A stretch of 64,000 nt of DNA from the NCBI GenBank assembly GCA_030220185.1, contig JASPKZ010004951.1, positions 489,501 through 553,500 on the forward strand, written 5' to 3'. The notes under the pieces are model-generated. The model was not told where the DNA came from. It saw only the letters and a program-made list of their open reading frames with translations, and ran no database searches. Both the position numbers and the translations under genes were made by a program. The DNA comes from Diploptera punctata. Taxonomy: Eukaryota; Arthropoda; Insecta; Blattodea; Blaberidae. Of the stretch, positions 45,936 through 55,889 are shown piece by piece; the first letter of the stretch is position 1; every line of letters starts with the position of its first letter.

Positions 45936-46168
45936 TTTGTCTGTACCATTGATTACGATGTACAGAATTAACCTTTTTTTTACACTTTTCAAGAGACAAG
46001 AGGAAAAGTTGTGTAATTAGGGGAAAGTGTTAATTGTGGGAAGTTAAGGAGCTAAAAAAGTTGGCTCCCATAATCTGCAACCGTTCCAGAGCATGCAAAA
46101 AATATTGAATAGGTTAACATACAATATTGGTTAAATGATGTAACATATTTGATGTTTTTATTCTTAAT

Positions 46169-46216
46169 TTATGGCTGACGATGAACATGATTATGTTTGA
46201 AATCGCGATATCATGG
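46169..46216 (+). ncRNA. Hammerhead ribozyme, complete
   Basis: Stem I TTATGG/TCATGG (6 pairs with G-U), core CTGACGA at 46175-46181, stem II TGAACA/TGTTT, GAAA at 46199, stem III ATC/GAT around GC, A before the cut. The PLE border TATGAGGTGAGT follows at 46229. Confidence 0.85.
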
Positions 46217-46479
46217 AAGCATGAATCCTATGAGGTGAGTTATTTAAACAATATGTTCTCCGATGATTTTTAATTATTACTTCTCACTGAAAGTCTAATT
46301 ATATTTGAACAGAAAAATTGGCCCGCAATTTAGGCATAACATTTTTCTCTTCAAATATAATGTAATGTGTGTTCTGAAACTGTTGTAACATGAAATGACT
46401 TTGTTTCTCTTGTTTTTTCCATTTAAAGAATAAATAACAAGCAGAGTTACAAAAAAACATAAGTCAGAAACAGAAAGAT

Positions 46480-46700
46480 TTCTGTGGACTTTATGTGAAT
46501 CTCTCTCCCACACGCTCCACATTTGCCCCACTTACTGATGGACGACTAATTGACTTCCGCTTACAGATGCATCTCCTCACTTTGAAGTCCACGTACCACT
46601 TAGGGATACCGGGCCCAATGGGATCAATACCAAATTTTCTTCGTTTTGCAATGACAACAGATGTGAAAATCTACCACACGAAATGCCCTCCTGTCTTCGT
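46480..46700 (-). pseudogene. Transposase N-terminal scrap (mariner/DUF4817-like)
   Basis: The minus strand reads CKRKSISRPSVSGANVER, then FT, a stop, SPQKSF. This resembles the 'RPSVS...VERVRE.F..SPRKS' linker found in transposases such as the one at 49.7 kb. Confidence 0.45.
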
Positions 46701-47324
46701 TTGCAACCATTTTTCTGTCATATTGTCTCCTAGCAATGAAATTAATAAATATGTGAAGTTCACTGACATAACAAAAAATATTTGAGTTTCTCTTTCCATT
46801 GATACCAATAACATGTTTCTAAATGTCTCCTAACGATAGTTATTCAAGTTTGTAATTGGAAAGATCATTTATAGTAGAGGCCGTTTCATCAAGGTTGAAG
46901 CATGGCCTTGTATGTGCAGAAGACCAGTTTCATCCCCTTGACTGCAGGTAGTCTATGGTACAGGCATACATATTCAATTCCAAAATAGTGTACTGTCAGT
47001 CTAAAAGATATTAGTTATTGTCAAATTACTTCTAAAACCTCGTAAGTCTAACTTAACAAATCTTTCAAGAGAGCATAAAAACTTTTTTCACATTGCATAT
47101 TATTTTGTAATTGTGTTAAGAAATAAGAACAAGAGCAAGAGGACTGGAGGACATGGAGTGGATGAAAATCTGTATAAAAATAAAATAATGTCTTATTTTG
47201 AATTTAAACATTCAAAATAAAGACATTAAAAACATAGTTACAAAATTGTATGTAATGTTAAAAAATGTCTTATGCTTATCTGAAAATAACATTTCCATTG
47301 ACTCGTTTATTTCTATTATATTAA

Positions 47325-47565
47325 CTAACTGGCTCTAGCAAACCCATAGATTCATGGCCATGCGAACTTAAGCTCTCCATACACCCCTATCCTGAGCTAA
47401 TATTTTCCAGTCAACCCCTGTATAATCTACTTCCCTCAAATCATGGTTACTGTTATTTTCCCACCTCATTCTTGATCTACCAACTGGCTGTTTCCCCTCT
47501 GATTTTCCTACAAGAAGTTTCCATACACCACTTGCATCCCCTATTCATGCCACATGTCCTACCTA
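47325..47565 (-). pseudogene. RTE LINE 3' fragment (17-22 kb family)
   Basis: The minus strand gives the C-terminal GRSRMRWENN-like segment and the final CATGAATCTATGGG 3' untranslated sequence; about 240 bp remain. Confidence 0.7.
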
Positions 47566-47569
47566 TTTA

Positions 47570-48700
47570 AAAATTATTTAATTGTTTTTATTTTTATTAC
47601 ATTAGGTTTGAAAATTTACTACAGGCCTAATGAAGTTCTCGTATCCAATATAATTAATGTAATATTAACATTATGATTACTGGCCGTGAAAGCCTGCATT
47701 CCACAATATTAATGTAAGTGCTGAGTATATTGTTTGATTTAAAAATAATAATATTAATATTAACTTGAATAATATTTGATAAATTATTGGATTGCAATAA
47801 TTTTATTCGCATTTTCTTCCAGTTTCATGGGCACCCACTACTTATTTGGGTTAAAAATCATTTTATTTTTCTTTTTGCTTCAGAAAATCCAGTAAGGTCT
47901 ATTTTATCGACGTGTAACATTATTTTGTCGATTTTGGACATTCAAACCCATAAAAATTGATTTTTAAAAATGGCATCTCTGTGTTCTGCTAATGTGCACC
48001 ATTTTCTTTTTGTATTTTTTAATATTTTGGTAAACTATGAAAGATACGAGAATAATATTTCGCATGGATATGCAGTTTAAAGAGCTCTATAATAATAAGG
48101 TAAATTTATCTTTGTGCTACTGATAGTGTTTGAAAAAAAAAAAAAGAAAGTATGCAAAATTTTTAACAAAAAAAAATTGGTCTTTGATTTTTTTTAAATA
48201 AATCACAATCCATATCTGAACACAAGCAACCCTCATTATTGTCAAATAAACCATGGACAATAACATACTAAATTCTAAAAGCAATTGGATAAGTAGTTTG
48301 TGAGAAAATTGTACCAAGACAATACTTTTAATAAAATGAATTTATTTTCATTTTTAGTATTTTAAAGTACTCATAAAGAAATATGTCTAAAAAGTTAACC
48401 AGAGTGCCATTATATTCAGGAAGACTTGTTTAATTAGTGACATAATTTTCATGCACACAACTTAAGAATAAGCTGAAAAAAAAAATTCTATGTTGCAAAT
48501 TTTTAAACCAAATTGCAAAGAAATTAATACTGGGTGCCCTTAAGGAATTTCACGTGGTACATAGTTATAATAATTTCCTACTCAGGGTTAATATTTTTAT
48601 TACGACTAGTAACCATGATTTTGCAGATACCGACAAAAGCCTGCTACATTTACCTGCACGAGCTTTGTAGGTCATGCTTCAACCTTGATGAAATGGCCTC
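47570..48700. other. No recognised feature
   Basis: A+T-rich intron DNA between an RTE scrap and the Tc1-like element. No convincing ORF, tRNA-like or hammerhead motif. Confidence 0.4.
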
Positions 48701-48935
48701 GAACACTATATATATACAGTGTGTCCTGTTGAATCTCTATCACAAAGAAATATAAAATCACGTCACCCTGTGAATTTATACATATGTTTCTCAACTTGTC
48801 TTACGTAGAAACACTTCAATTTTGGTAATAATGAAAATTTTGACTAGTGCACATGCGCAGGTATGACACACAAAGTTAAAATTGCGGAATTCATTGTACA
48901 GCAGAAAGTGAAATAAATAAGTGGTTGGTTGGTAT

Positions 48936-49570
48936 CTAATGTCGAGCACTTGATAATGAAATCATTCGCTCTCTTGCACTCCAATATTTAGCAGAAAGGC
49001 TGGTCTCTTCTACAAAAGCTGGACAACGGAGGAGATGGTTTCTTTCCATAAGAAAGGTCCCCGTCCGGAGATCCGAATGGGGGACTATTTTACCTCCGGA
49101 TTTGTATTTCTTTTTCCAAGGCTTCATGTTTGTATCGGAGTACAATAAACTAGTTGTAACCGTTTAGTAGTAGGCACCACATGTGGTGGTTACGTCACCC
49201 ATTGAGAGAAAGTAGGTATAGGAAGGAAGGAGAAATGAACCCCTAGGCCTCGAGTACTCTAATACCATCAGGGTCGAAAGAAACAAGAGGTCAGTCAAGG
49301 GAGACTGGATAGAAAAGTTGAAAGAGGGAATTGGTATGGGGAGGAGAAGTAATACCAATTCGGTCAAAAAAGAAAAACTCACCAAGCTGACCAGTGCTTG
49401 TTGGTGAGTAGCCCTTCCCTTTCGTTCATCATGCATAAGCATGATTACTAACAGCTGCACCACGAGAAGGTGAGGGATTGGACACTAGGTTACTGTCCAG
49501 GTCGGTTCCTTTAAGCCTTCGATGGAAGGAATTAAAGGGTCTCCTCTCTGTTAAAAACAGTAGCCTTTCC
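48936..49570 (-). mobile_element. LINE scraps: zinc knuckle and RTE leader
   Basis: 49060-48940 minus reads ERNHLLRCPAFVEETSL (LINE zinc knuckle). 49057-49110 has the RTE leader motif CGAATGGGGGACTATTTTAC. 49180-49560 (ACCAAGCTGACCAGTGCTTG) is further leader sequence, repeated inverted at 55270-55745. Confidence 0.6.
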
Positions 49571-49663
49571 GCAGCCTGAAATAAATAAGTAGAACCTCAT
49601 AATGTTATATCCTAACATATTTTCATAAAAAAGTGAAATGTTATTTGTTAGCCCAATTGATGT

Positions 49664-50625
49664 TTCCAATTGCAGTGAAAAGAAGATTTAGGCAGGAATA
49701 TGGTGCAAATGCTCCAGAGCGTCATACCATTATGAAATAGTATAATCAGCTGTTGGAAACAGGTTCTGCATTAAGGAAGAAAGGAATTGACAAAAACGGA
49801 GTGTTTGCAACTAAAATTGAAGATGTTATTCAAGCAATTCAGTGCATCCTAAAGAAATCAATTTGATGCCCCAGTTTAGAGCTGGGTGTTTCGAAGTTAA
49901 CTATTCACAAAAGATTGTGACTTAGAGCATACAAAATTCAACTTGTACAAAAGCTCCAGCGAAATGAAAAACCCACATGGAATGAGTTCGCTAATGCAAT
50001 GTTAGCCCGCATTGAAGATGACAATGGATTCCTCAATCATGTTGCATTCTCAGATGGAAACACCTTTCATATGTGTGGTAAGGAGCACCACAATAACCGT
50101 ACATTACAGGCAGAAGAAAACCCACGTGTCGTAATGGAATATGAACATAATAGCCCCAAAGGTAACATGTGGTGTGTATTGACTTTTAATACTGTGATTG
50201 GATCTTTCTTCTTTGTGAAAGCACTGTGACAGGGACATGACACCAAGATATGTTGGAGAACTATGCGGTATCAGCATGTGCTCTTCTTCCAACAAGATGG
50301 AGCCCCTCCATTTACATCAATGAAGTTCAAGACTACCCCAACACACAATTTCCAAACAAGTGGATTGGAAGATCAAGTCCCACTGAATGGCCACCAGGTC
50401 ACCAGATTTGACCCCATTAGATTTCTTTCTTTAAGATACGTAAAAGGCACTGTTTATCGAACTCCTGTACAAGACCTGACTGACCTCTGAAGGCAGATAA
50501 ATGCTTGTGCTTCCATCACGCCTGTAATGCCGCAGAACACATGGAGCAAGATAGAATAATGTCTTGATATTATTCAGCTCACCGGAGGCGTACATGTGGA
50601 GATCTATTGAAACTTGGAAAGTTTC
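49664..50625 (+). pseudogene. Tc1/mariner-like transposase (DUF4817 type)
   Basis: The N-terminus (KVKIAEFIVQQKV) is at 48867-48910, before the insertion. The reading resumes RRFRQEYGANAPERHTIMK and NQLLETGSALRKKG, then IEDDNGFLNHVAFSDGNTF (catalytic Asp region), NPRVVMEYEHNSPKGNMWC, VLFFQQDGAPP (second Asp) and a degraded third motif RFDPIRFLSLRYVKG (where 'SPDLTPLDFFLWGYVKG' is usual). It ends TWSKIE and LTGGVHVEI. At least five stops or shifts. Confidence 0.85.
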
Positions 50626-51235
50626 TATGTAAGACAAGAAGAAAAACACAATTCTAAAGTCACTGAGTGATGAGATATAGTATTACCCCGCTTTTACGTT
50701 TTCCTGCCTTTTACAACATTCTTTAAAGGTCCCTTCAGTTTCCCTATATTCACAACATATTAAAAACCTCATTTTTACTTTTCTGAAATTTTGTTATCCG
50801 GTAAATTATGTCACATCATGTCAATCATCAGCATTAAAGATCGAAGATATTAATTTATTTGATTGATTATCTCTCTTCTGTACTAATTGATATATAGCAG
50901 AGCAAGTTCATTGAGCCAACAAAGCTGGCTGCTATGCAATCGGTAAGGAACCAAGCAAGTTTAATGAGCCAACGAAGCTGGCTTTTGTACAATCAATAAA
51001 GAGCAGAGCATGTTCATCGAGCCAACGAAGTTGCCTCAGAACTTTGAAACATTTCTGAAATTCAATCCGTGTACTTCTACGGCAAAACAAATTTCTTTTA
51101 ATCTCTCAATGCTGCTTGCTGAACCTCTCCTTGTTATTTATTTTTTAAATGGTAAAAGTAAAAGAAATAAAGTAATTTTATGTTTACAGCAGTTCAAAAC
51201 ACACATTACATTGAACTATTATAAGAAAATCACTA

Positions 51236-51347
51236 TGAGGTTTAATTTAAAATAAAAATCTTTACACCTCAACTGATACCTTGTCTTCTAAATAAATAAA
51301 AGACAAGATATGAGAAGAGGTGTAAAGAATTTTATTTTAAATTAAAA
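51236..51347. repeat. 112-bp inverted repeat
   Basis: TTTAATTTAAAATAAAAATC with CTTTACACCTC at the left, and GAGGTGTAAAG with AATTTTATTTTAAATTAAA at the right. Confidence 0.8.
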
Positions 51348-51405
51348 GAAACATTATATTATGGTAAAATCAAATGTTTCTTACCTCTCCTCATACAAAT
51401 CTTCT

Positions 51406-51452
51406 AAGTAGATCACGATTTCGAGACCATAACGGTCTCATCTTCAGTACTT
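51406..51452 (-). ncRNA. Hammerhead ribozyme, complete
   Basis: Minus strand: stem I AAGTA/TACTT, core CTGAAGA, stem II TGAGACC/GGTCTC with loop GTTAT, GAAA, stem III ATC/GAT with loop GT, C at the cut. All core bases are kept. Confidence 0.88.
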
Positions 51453-51943
51453 TTTTGGTGACTGATGTTATGTCGATTTGAAGAAACTCTTCTTCTTCCC
51501 TCTGTTGGTGGACTGATGAACCTCTGGATCAGGTCATAATTTGCGGGAATTTCAAAGTTCATAAGTTTTCCTTTGTTTTTCTGAATGTGGATCTTTTCCC
51601 AAACCATGAGTTCCTTTTGTTTAATTAGACTGGCTTTTGATTCGATTAAATGTTTTTCGGACCAAGCATGAGCAGCTACTGCTGATTTTTCCACTTCTAA
51701 TCAACAGTATCTGCTCATGCTTGGTCCGAAAAACATTTAAAAGAATCAAAAGTCAGTCTAATTAAACAAATAGACAAACAAAAGGAACTCACGGTTTGGG
51801 AAAAGATCCACATTCAGAAAAACAAGAAAACTTATGAACTTCGAAATTCCTGCAAATTATGACCTGATCCAGAGGTTCATCAGTCCACCAACAGAGGGAA
51901 GAAGAAGAGTTTCTTCAAATCGACATAACATCAGTCGCCAAAA

Positions 51944-51990
51944 AAGTACTGAAGATGAGACCGTTATGGTCTCGAAATCGTGATCTACTT
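51944..51990 (+). ncRNA. Hammerhead ribozyme, complete
   Basis: Same as 51406-51452 in opposite orientation: stem I 51944-51948/51986-51990, core 51949-51955, GAAA at 51974, cut after C51985. Confidence 0.88.
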
Positions 51991-52185
51991 AGAAGATTTG
52001 TATGAGGAGAGGTAAGAAATGTTTGATTTTACCATAAATTAAACCTCATAGTGATTAATTCCTGTAAAATTAAATAAACATTATATTTTTAAATTAATAT
52101 TGGGAAGTAAACATTATGAGGTTATATCATTAATATGAGTGGAGAACATATTTTAATCGACTCACCTCATACATTTTCAAACTTC

Positions 52186-52233
52186 TTTGATACCGACGGT
52201 TTCAGACAATATCATGTCCTTCTTCAGTCATGG
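52186..52233 (-). ncRNA. Hammerhead ribozyme motif
   Basis: Minus strand: stem I TGA/TCA, core CTGAAGA, stem II GGACA/TGTCT, GAAA, stem III ACC/GGT with loop GTC, A at the cut. Confidence 0.8.
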
Positions 52234-52235
52234 CG

Positions 52236-52280
52236 TCCACTGAAGAAGGACATGATATTGTCTGAAACCGTCAGTATCAA
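52236..52280 (+). ncRNA. Hammerhead ribozyme motif
   Basis: Core CTGAAGA at 52240-52246, stem II GGACA/TGTCT, GAAA at 52264. The 5' stem I strand is replaced by the centre of the foldback and stem III has one change (CGTCAGT). Confidence 0.7.
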
Positions 52281-52699
52281 AGAAGTTTGAAAATGTATGA
52301 GGTGAGTCGATTAAATATGTTCTCCACTCACTATTAAACATTATATTATTTAGCCAATATTGTATATTATCCCAGTCAGTGCTTTTTTGCATGTGCTAGA
52401 ATGGTTACTGAATATGAGGGGCGACATTTTTCAGCTCCTCCTCGTTTCCCATAATTATCACTTTCCCCCAATTTATACCAATTTCCCTCTGGTCACTTGA
52501 AAAGTGTAAAAGAGTGGTAATACTGTATCTATATTTCTTTGTGATAGTGATTCAACTGGATACAATGTATTATATCTTATTATTAAATAAAAATAAAACG
52601 TAGTTTTATTTGTATTCACGTAGACTTTCACGGCCGAAGTTGCTATGATGATCTTGAAGAAGATTTTCGGGCTGTAGGCCATGGTCATGAGGCTTGTAG

Positions 52700-52745
52700 T
52701 TCCCCGATGTTTCGCCACAGACTGCATCTGGCATCCTCAAGACAA
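52700..52745 (-). ncRNA. Hammerhead-like motif, core C to U
   Basis: Minus strand: TTGAGGA where CTGAGGA is canonical, stem II TGCCAG/TGGC, GAAAC, ATC before the expected cut. Confidence 0.55.
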
Positions 52746-52790
52746 CCCTTGAGGATGCCAGACGCAGTCTCTGGCGAAACGTCGGGGAAC
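52743..52790 (+). ncRNA. Hammerhead-like motif, core C to U
   Basis: CCC/GGG stem I, TTGAGGA at 52749-52755, stem II GCCAG/CTGGC, GAAA at 52776, ACGT stem III then C. Confidence 0.6.
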
Positions 52791-52978
52791 TACAAGCCTC
52801 ATGACCATGGCCTACAGCCCGAAAATCTTCTTCAAGATCATCATTGTAGTTTTATTTGATTTTCATATTTATTTTCCTTTGCAAAATGTTGGCAAAGATA
52901 GAAGCAAAGGCTTCATAGCATTTGGTGGGTGGAAATTACAATGTATGTAGAGAAAAATTTGCGTTTAGATCGGTACTT

Positions 52979-53051
52979 GCTCAGGTAGCTCAGGTGGTAG
53001 ATCACTTGATCTAGAGAACCAAGGGTCCCGGGTTCAAGTCCCGGTCTGAGT
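52979..53051 (+). tRNA. tRNA-like module (not a normal tRNA gene)
   Basis: 73 nt: acceptor GCTCAGG/TCTGAGT (seven pairs with two G-U), A box TAGCTCAGGTGGTAGATC, loop CTAGAGA (AGA after U33), T arm CCCGG/CCGGT-type around TTCAAGT. The AATTTTTCTC terminator-like run at 53055 is shared with the 25.4-kb module. Upstream AGAGAAAAATTTGCGTTTAG is also shared. Confidence 0.75.
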
Positions 53052-53204
53052 GTATAATTTTTCTCTTCAAATATGATTTATCCATCATTCAGATGTATGA
53101 AATGAATAATAAAAACATCGAAGAGAAATGAAAACTACATATATTTAATTACTAACTATTGAGTTATATTAAATAGCACATTAAAATATGAAACATATTC
53201 ATAC

Positions 53205-53343
53205 CCTCTTTAGACCATTCCTTGGACCTTTTGTTCTTTTTGCTACAGATGCCATATCGCACTGAGTCATTGCCATCATCAACTATTATGGCTGAATTGG
53301 TCAAATCTTTTCTACTCTTCTTTGTACCAGTTGTTTCTATTAC
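53205..53343 (-). CDS. Bdp1: Bdp1-like gene, exon before the SANT exon
   Basis: 139-bp exon with acceptor TTTTGTGATAG ending at 53344 and donor GTATGA at 53204-53199. Starts in phase 0 and ends in phase 1: VIETTGTKKSRKDLTNSAII, VDDGNDSVRYGICSKKNKRS, KEWSKE. The last residues join EETLKFYRAL of the next exon to give the N-terminal tryptophan helix of the SANT domain. The N-terminal part of the protein must lie further right, beyond or inside the remaining window; no further exon was recognised. Confidence 0.8.
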
Positions 53344-53344
53344 C

Positions 53345-54385
53345 TATCACAAAAAAACACAACTGGTCAAAAATCCACCCAGTTCATTGACAATAGTTTT
53401 GGACGATTTTTTATTGTCTGCTCACGTTCTTATAATTAAATTTGTATGTATTTCCCATTTTTAACATACTATCTAACCTTGCAGGTTTATTTTGTTTTTT
53501 TTTAATTATTGCCAGGTTCTTCTTTCTGTTAACAATTAAATAGAGAAGATATTGTTATTCATCAATATTGAACCATTGTTTATATGCCCCATTTATTAAT
53601 TTTCTTACTGGTTGAATTTAAATATTCTTTGAGGCATCTCAATTTTTCTCTATAAGAATTCTATCCCAGCAAGCAAACTGTGCGGTCTTGTTTGTGTATG
53701 GGCTGTGTGGAAGCCATTTTGTAACACAGGAAAATCTTTTAAATGATTACTTTTTTAAATTGTGTTAATTAAAAAAAAAGGGAGTATAGTGATTATATTC
53801 ATAATTTCAAATACAAAGTGTGAACATTAATTTCTTAAGATTTAAATAAATGAGAAACCAATTATTATGTGTTTAATTTATGAAGTGTTTGAACTTACTA
53901 AATATACATGCATAATGAAAAGAATAAATCAGCTACCGAGAGGTTGGGCATTATAACAGAACATGAACTTGTTCTTGTACTCAGTTGTGTCAATATTTAT
54001 TATAAATTAATAAAGTGGTAAAAGATTTATAAACTGATGCAACCACAAACATTTGGTTCCCACAGACCTGGATGTGAACTACATCTACATGGACTTATAA
54101 TTGTTGTTAGACTTGACATTTTATAAACAACTATGCATATATTGCTACTGGGCATTGAATATAAATCACATCTCCTTTCAAAACATTTACTTTCAATTAC
54201 TATAATACAAGTATCAATTAGTTATTCATCGGAAGGAATTTTTCTTCATTATTTGAATGCCAGTGACATCATCCTCAACTTACATAATTTGAAGAATCTC
54301 AAATCATCAACGGCTTCGTGAACCTTCTATAATGGCCATTTTAAAACATAACAATTTATTTACCATTTATTTTTACAATGGCCTA
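53345..54385. other. Intron, no recognised feature
   Basis: A+T-rich sequence upstream of the first visible Bdp1-like exon, with no clear repeat or ORF. Confidence 0.4.
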
Positions 54386-55256
54386 AAAGGGGGTTGTTGG
54401 ATGTGATGTTCCACGTTGTAGATATATGATTGTAATAATTTAGATCACTGTTATTTGCCAAGGCACTGATGACTCCCTTCAGGGCAATGAGGGAAAGTTT
54501 CTTACATAAACAAATAACGACACTTTGTTAACAGTTACATTAAATGTTATTTTATTATAGTTTTCACTTCTGTTTAGATGAATCTTGTAGATGATCAATA
54601 ATTTAAAATATTCTGGCTTAAATTAATAAATTTCACTTATAGAAGATTATTACTTAATATATGTAATAGATGATTATTTCCAACGGTCAATTTTTCACTT
54701 ACTAACAATTTATTTTCACTTTATGGATTATTTATACTCCAGATGAACTAAATTTATACTACAGTATTATTTTCCATGACTTTGACACCATTTTGTCAAC
54801 TAATATCAAGAAATGAACAATAATTCTCTTATTTCTTGATGAGCCGTTGTTTAACATGTCTGACTTCTTTCAAGTATTGTAGCCATCTTGTTGTTCTGGA
54901 AAAAATCCCATTTCATTTCTGTTATAATCTGGATGTTCTGATTGGTCCAACTGAAAAGGAAGGAGTACTACTGGCTGACTCCCATCCAATTCATCCAATC
55001 CCATTTATTTGTTTATAAAAAAATATCAATTCAAATATTTAAGGTATTTTTTACATACCAAATCAGTTTGAAATACATCCAATTGTATTAACAGTTTATA
55101 TTGACCAGTTTGAATTTTTTATATACTTATAAAAAATCTGAATTCTCTAAATCAATCTTATTTCCATTCTTACTATAAATAAATATAATTATATATAAAT
55201 ATTAAATAAAAAAACCCTTATTATTTTATATGGGGATAAATATCCGGTTTTAGGCT
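54386..55256 (+). repeat. ~870-bp non-coding repeat (copy 2) with a hammerhead-like motif
   Basis: Same family as 8825-9667. It starts GGGTTGTTGGATGTGATG and ends GGATAAATATCCGGTTTTAG. No ORF. A hammerhead-like segment lies 60-130 bp from the start. Confidence 0.65.
54450..54520 (+). ncRNA. Candidate hammerhead, long stem I
   Basis: GTTATTTG (54448-54456 region) can pair with CAAATAAC (about 54510), with CTGATGA at 54467 and GGAAAG after a stem II-like CTCCCTTCAGGGCAATGAGG. Inner pairing next to the core is poor and copy 1 has lost the core, so this is tentative. Confidence 0.35.
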
Positions 55257-55269
55257 GTAAAAGGGATGT

Positions 55270-55745
55270 TGTTATAAGAGAGAGAAGACCCTTTAATTCC
55301 TTAAACATATAAGGCTTAGAGGAACCGATCTGGACAGCATCCTAGTGTCCAATCCCAACCTTCACATGGGCAGCTGTTAGTAATCATGAGTCAACTACTC
55401 ATGGTGAACGAATGGGAAGGGCTACCCACCAATAGGCCTGGTCAGCATGGTGAGCAAATGACCGATCCAATATTGCTTCCACTTACTTGTATTGGATCCC
55501 TACTATATTCTTTCCTATCCAGCCACTCTTGGCTAAACTCTTCCTTCTTCGACCTCAACGGTATTAGAGCATTCGAGGCCTACAGGTTCATTTCTTGTTT
55601 CTTCTTATTCCTTTCAATTTGGTGTAACGTAGATCACCCCCAGTGGTGCACCGTGGTTAACACAAAATGATCTACAGTATAGCTTAATGGGATGTCCTAA
55701 GGTAAAATATACCGGAGGTAAAAATGTCCCCCAATCAGATCTCCA
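55270..55745 (+). mobile_element. RTE leader fragment
   Basis: Inverted relative to 49180-49560: GACCCTTTAATTCCTT, GGAAGGGCTACCCACCAA, GGTATTAGAGCATTCGAGGC. It is followed by the leader motif CCCAATCAGATCTCCATGTG. Confidence 0.6.
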
Positions 55746-55841
55746 TGTGGGGACTACTTTGAAAAAAAAAAAGAATTAAAGTTAATTATATTATTTTTGG
55801 TCTGGACATCTTACCTCAATATTAATGTTGATTTGTTCTTG

Positions 55842-55882
55842 GACATGTTTCAAAACAATTCTGTTTTATCGTCAGCTTTCCC
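55842..55882 (-). ncRNA. Hammerhead ribozyme motif
   Basis: Minus strand: core CTGACGA, stem II TAAAAC/GTTTT, GAAA, palindromic ACATGT and C. It lies just past the GIY-YIG coding end (VMNFDIPMEGDLVWRFFGQP, then a stop). Confidence 0.75.
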
Positions 55883-55889
55883 AGACTGG

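Larger units (their letters stand above)
51363..52075. mobile_element. PLE foldback with two complete hammerheads
   Basis: Flanked by AAACATTATATT (51349-51360 and 52076-52087; left side reads on to ...AT). The minus half encodes MEKSAVAAHAWSEKHLIES, LMVWEKIHIQKNKGKLMNFE and RFISPPTEGRRR. The plus half repeats the same region. Hammerheads close both halves, and the outer segment TTTGATTTTACCATAAATTA is at the right end. Confidence 0.8.
52088..52335. mobile_element. 248-bp PLE foldback with two hammerheads
   Basis: Flanked by AAACATTATATT (52076-52087 and 52336-52347), the same site as its left neighbour. Borders ATTGGGAAGTAAACATTATG and ATTTTAATCGACTCACCTCA. Two inverted hammerheads at 52186-52233 and 52236-52280. 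Confidence 0.82.
48717..52567 (+). mobile_element. Tc1/mariner-like transposon (DUF4817 type), heavily nested
   Basis: The left end (48717) begins CAGTGTGTCCTGTTGAATCT and continues CTATCACAAAGAAATATA. The complement of the right end (about 52567) reads CATTGTATCCAGTTGAATCA, then CTATCACAAAGAAATATA. TA flanks both sides. LINE scraps (48918-49570) and PLE foldbacks (51349-52347) lie inside. Confidence 0.8.
52613..52845. mobile_element. 233-bp foldback with paired hammerhead-like motifs
   Basis: Flanked by the 13-bp duplication GTAGTTTTATTTG (52600-52612 and 52846-52858). The arms are nearly perfect for about 100 bp: TTCGGGCTGTAGGCCATGGT and its complement, GAGGCTTGTAGTTCCCCGA and its complement. 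No coding sequence. The motifs at 52700-52745 (minus) and 52743-52790 (plus) have GAAAC and strong stem II. Confidence 0.85.

Noticed and set aside
46495..46785. 96-codon plus-strand frame as a host exon
   Set aside because: The minus strand reads as a transposase linker (RPSVSGANVER), so the plus frame is not a gene.
54133..54321. Additional Bdp1-like exon
   Set aside because: Plus-strand frame without splice sites in the right phase; no BDP1-like residues.
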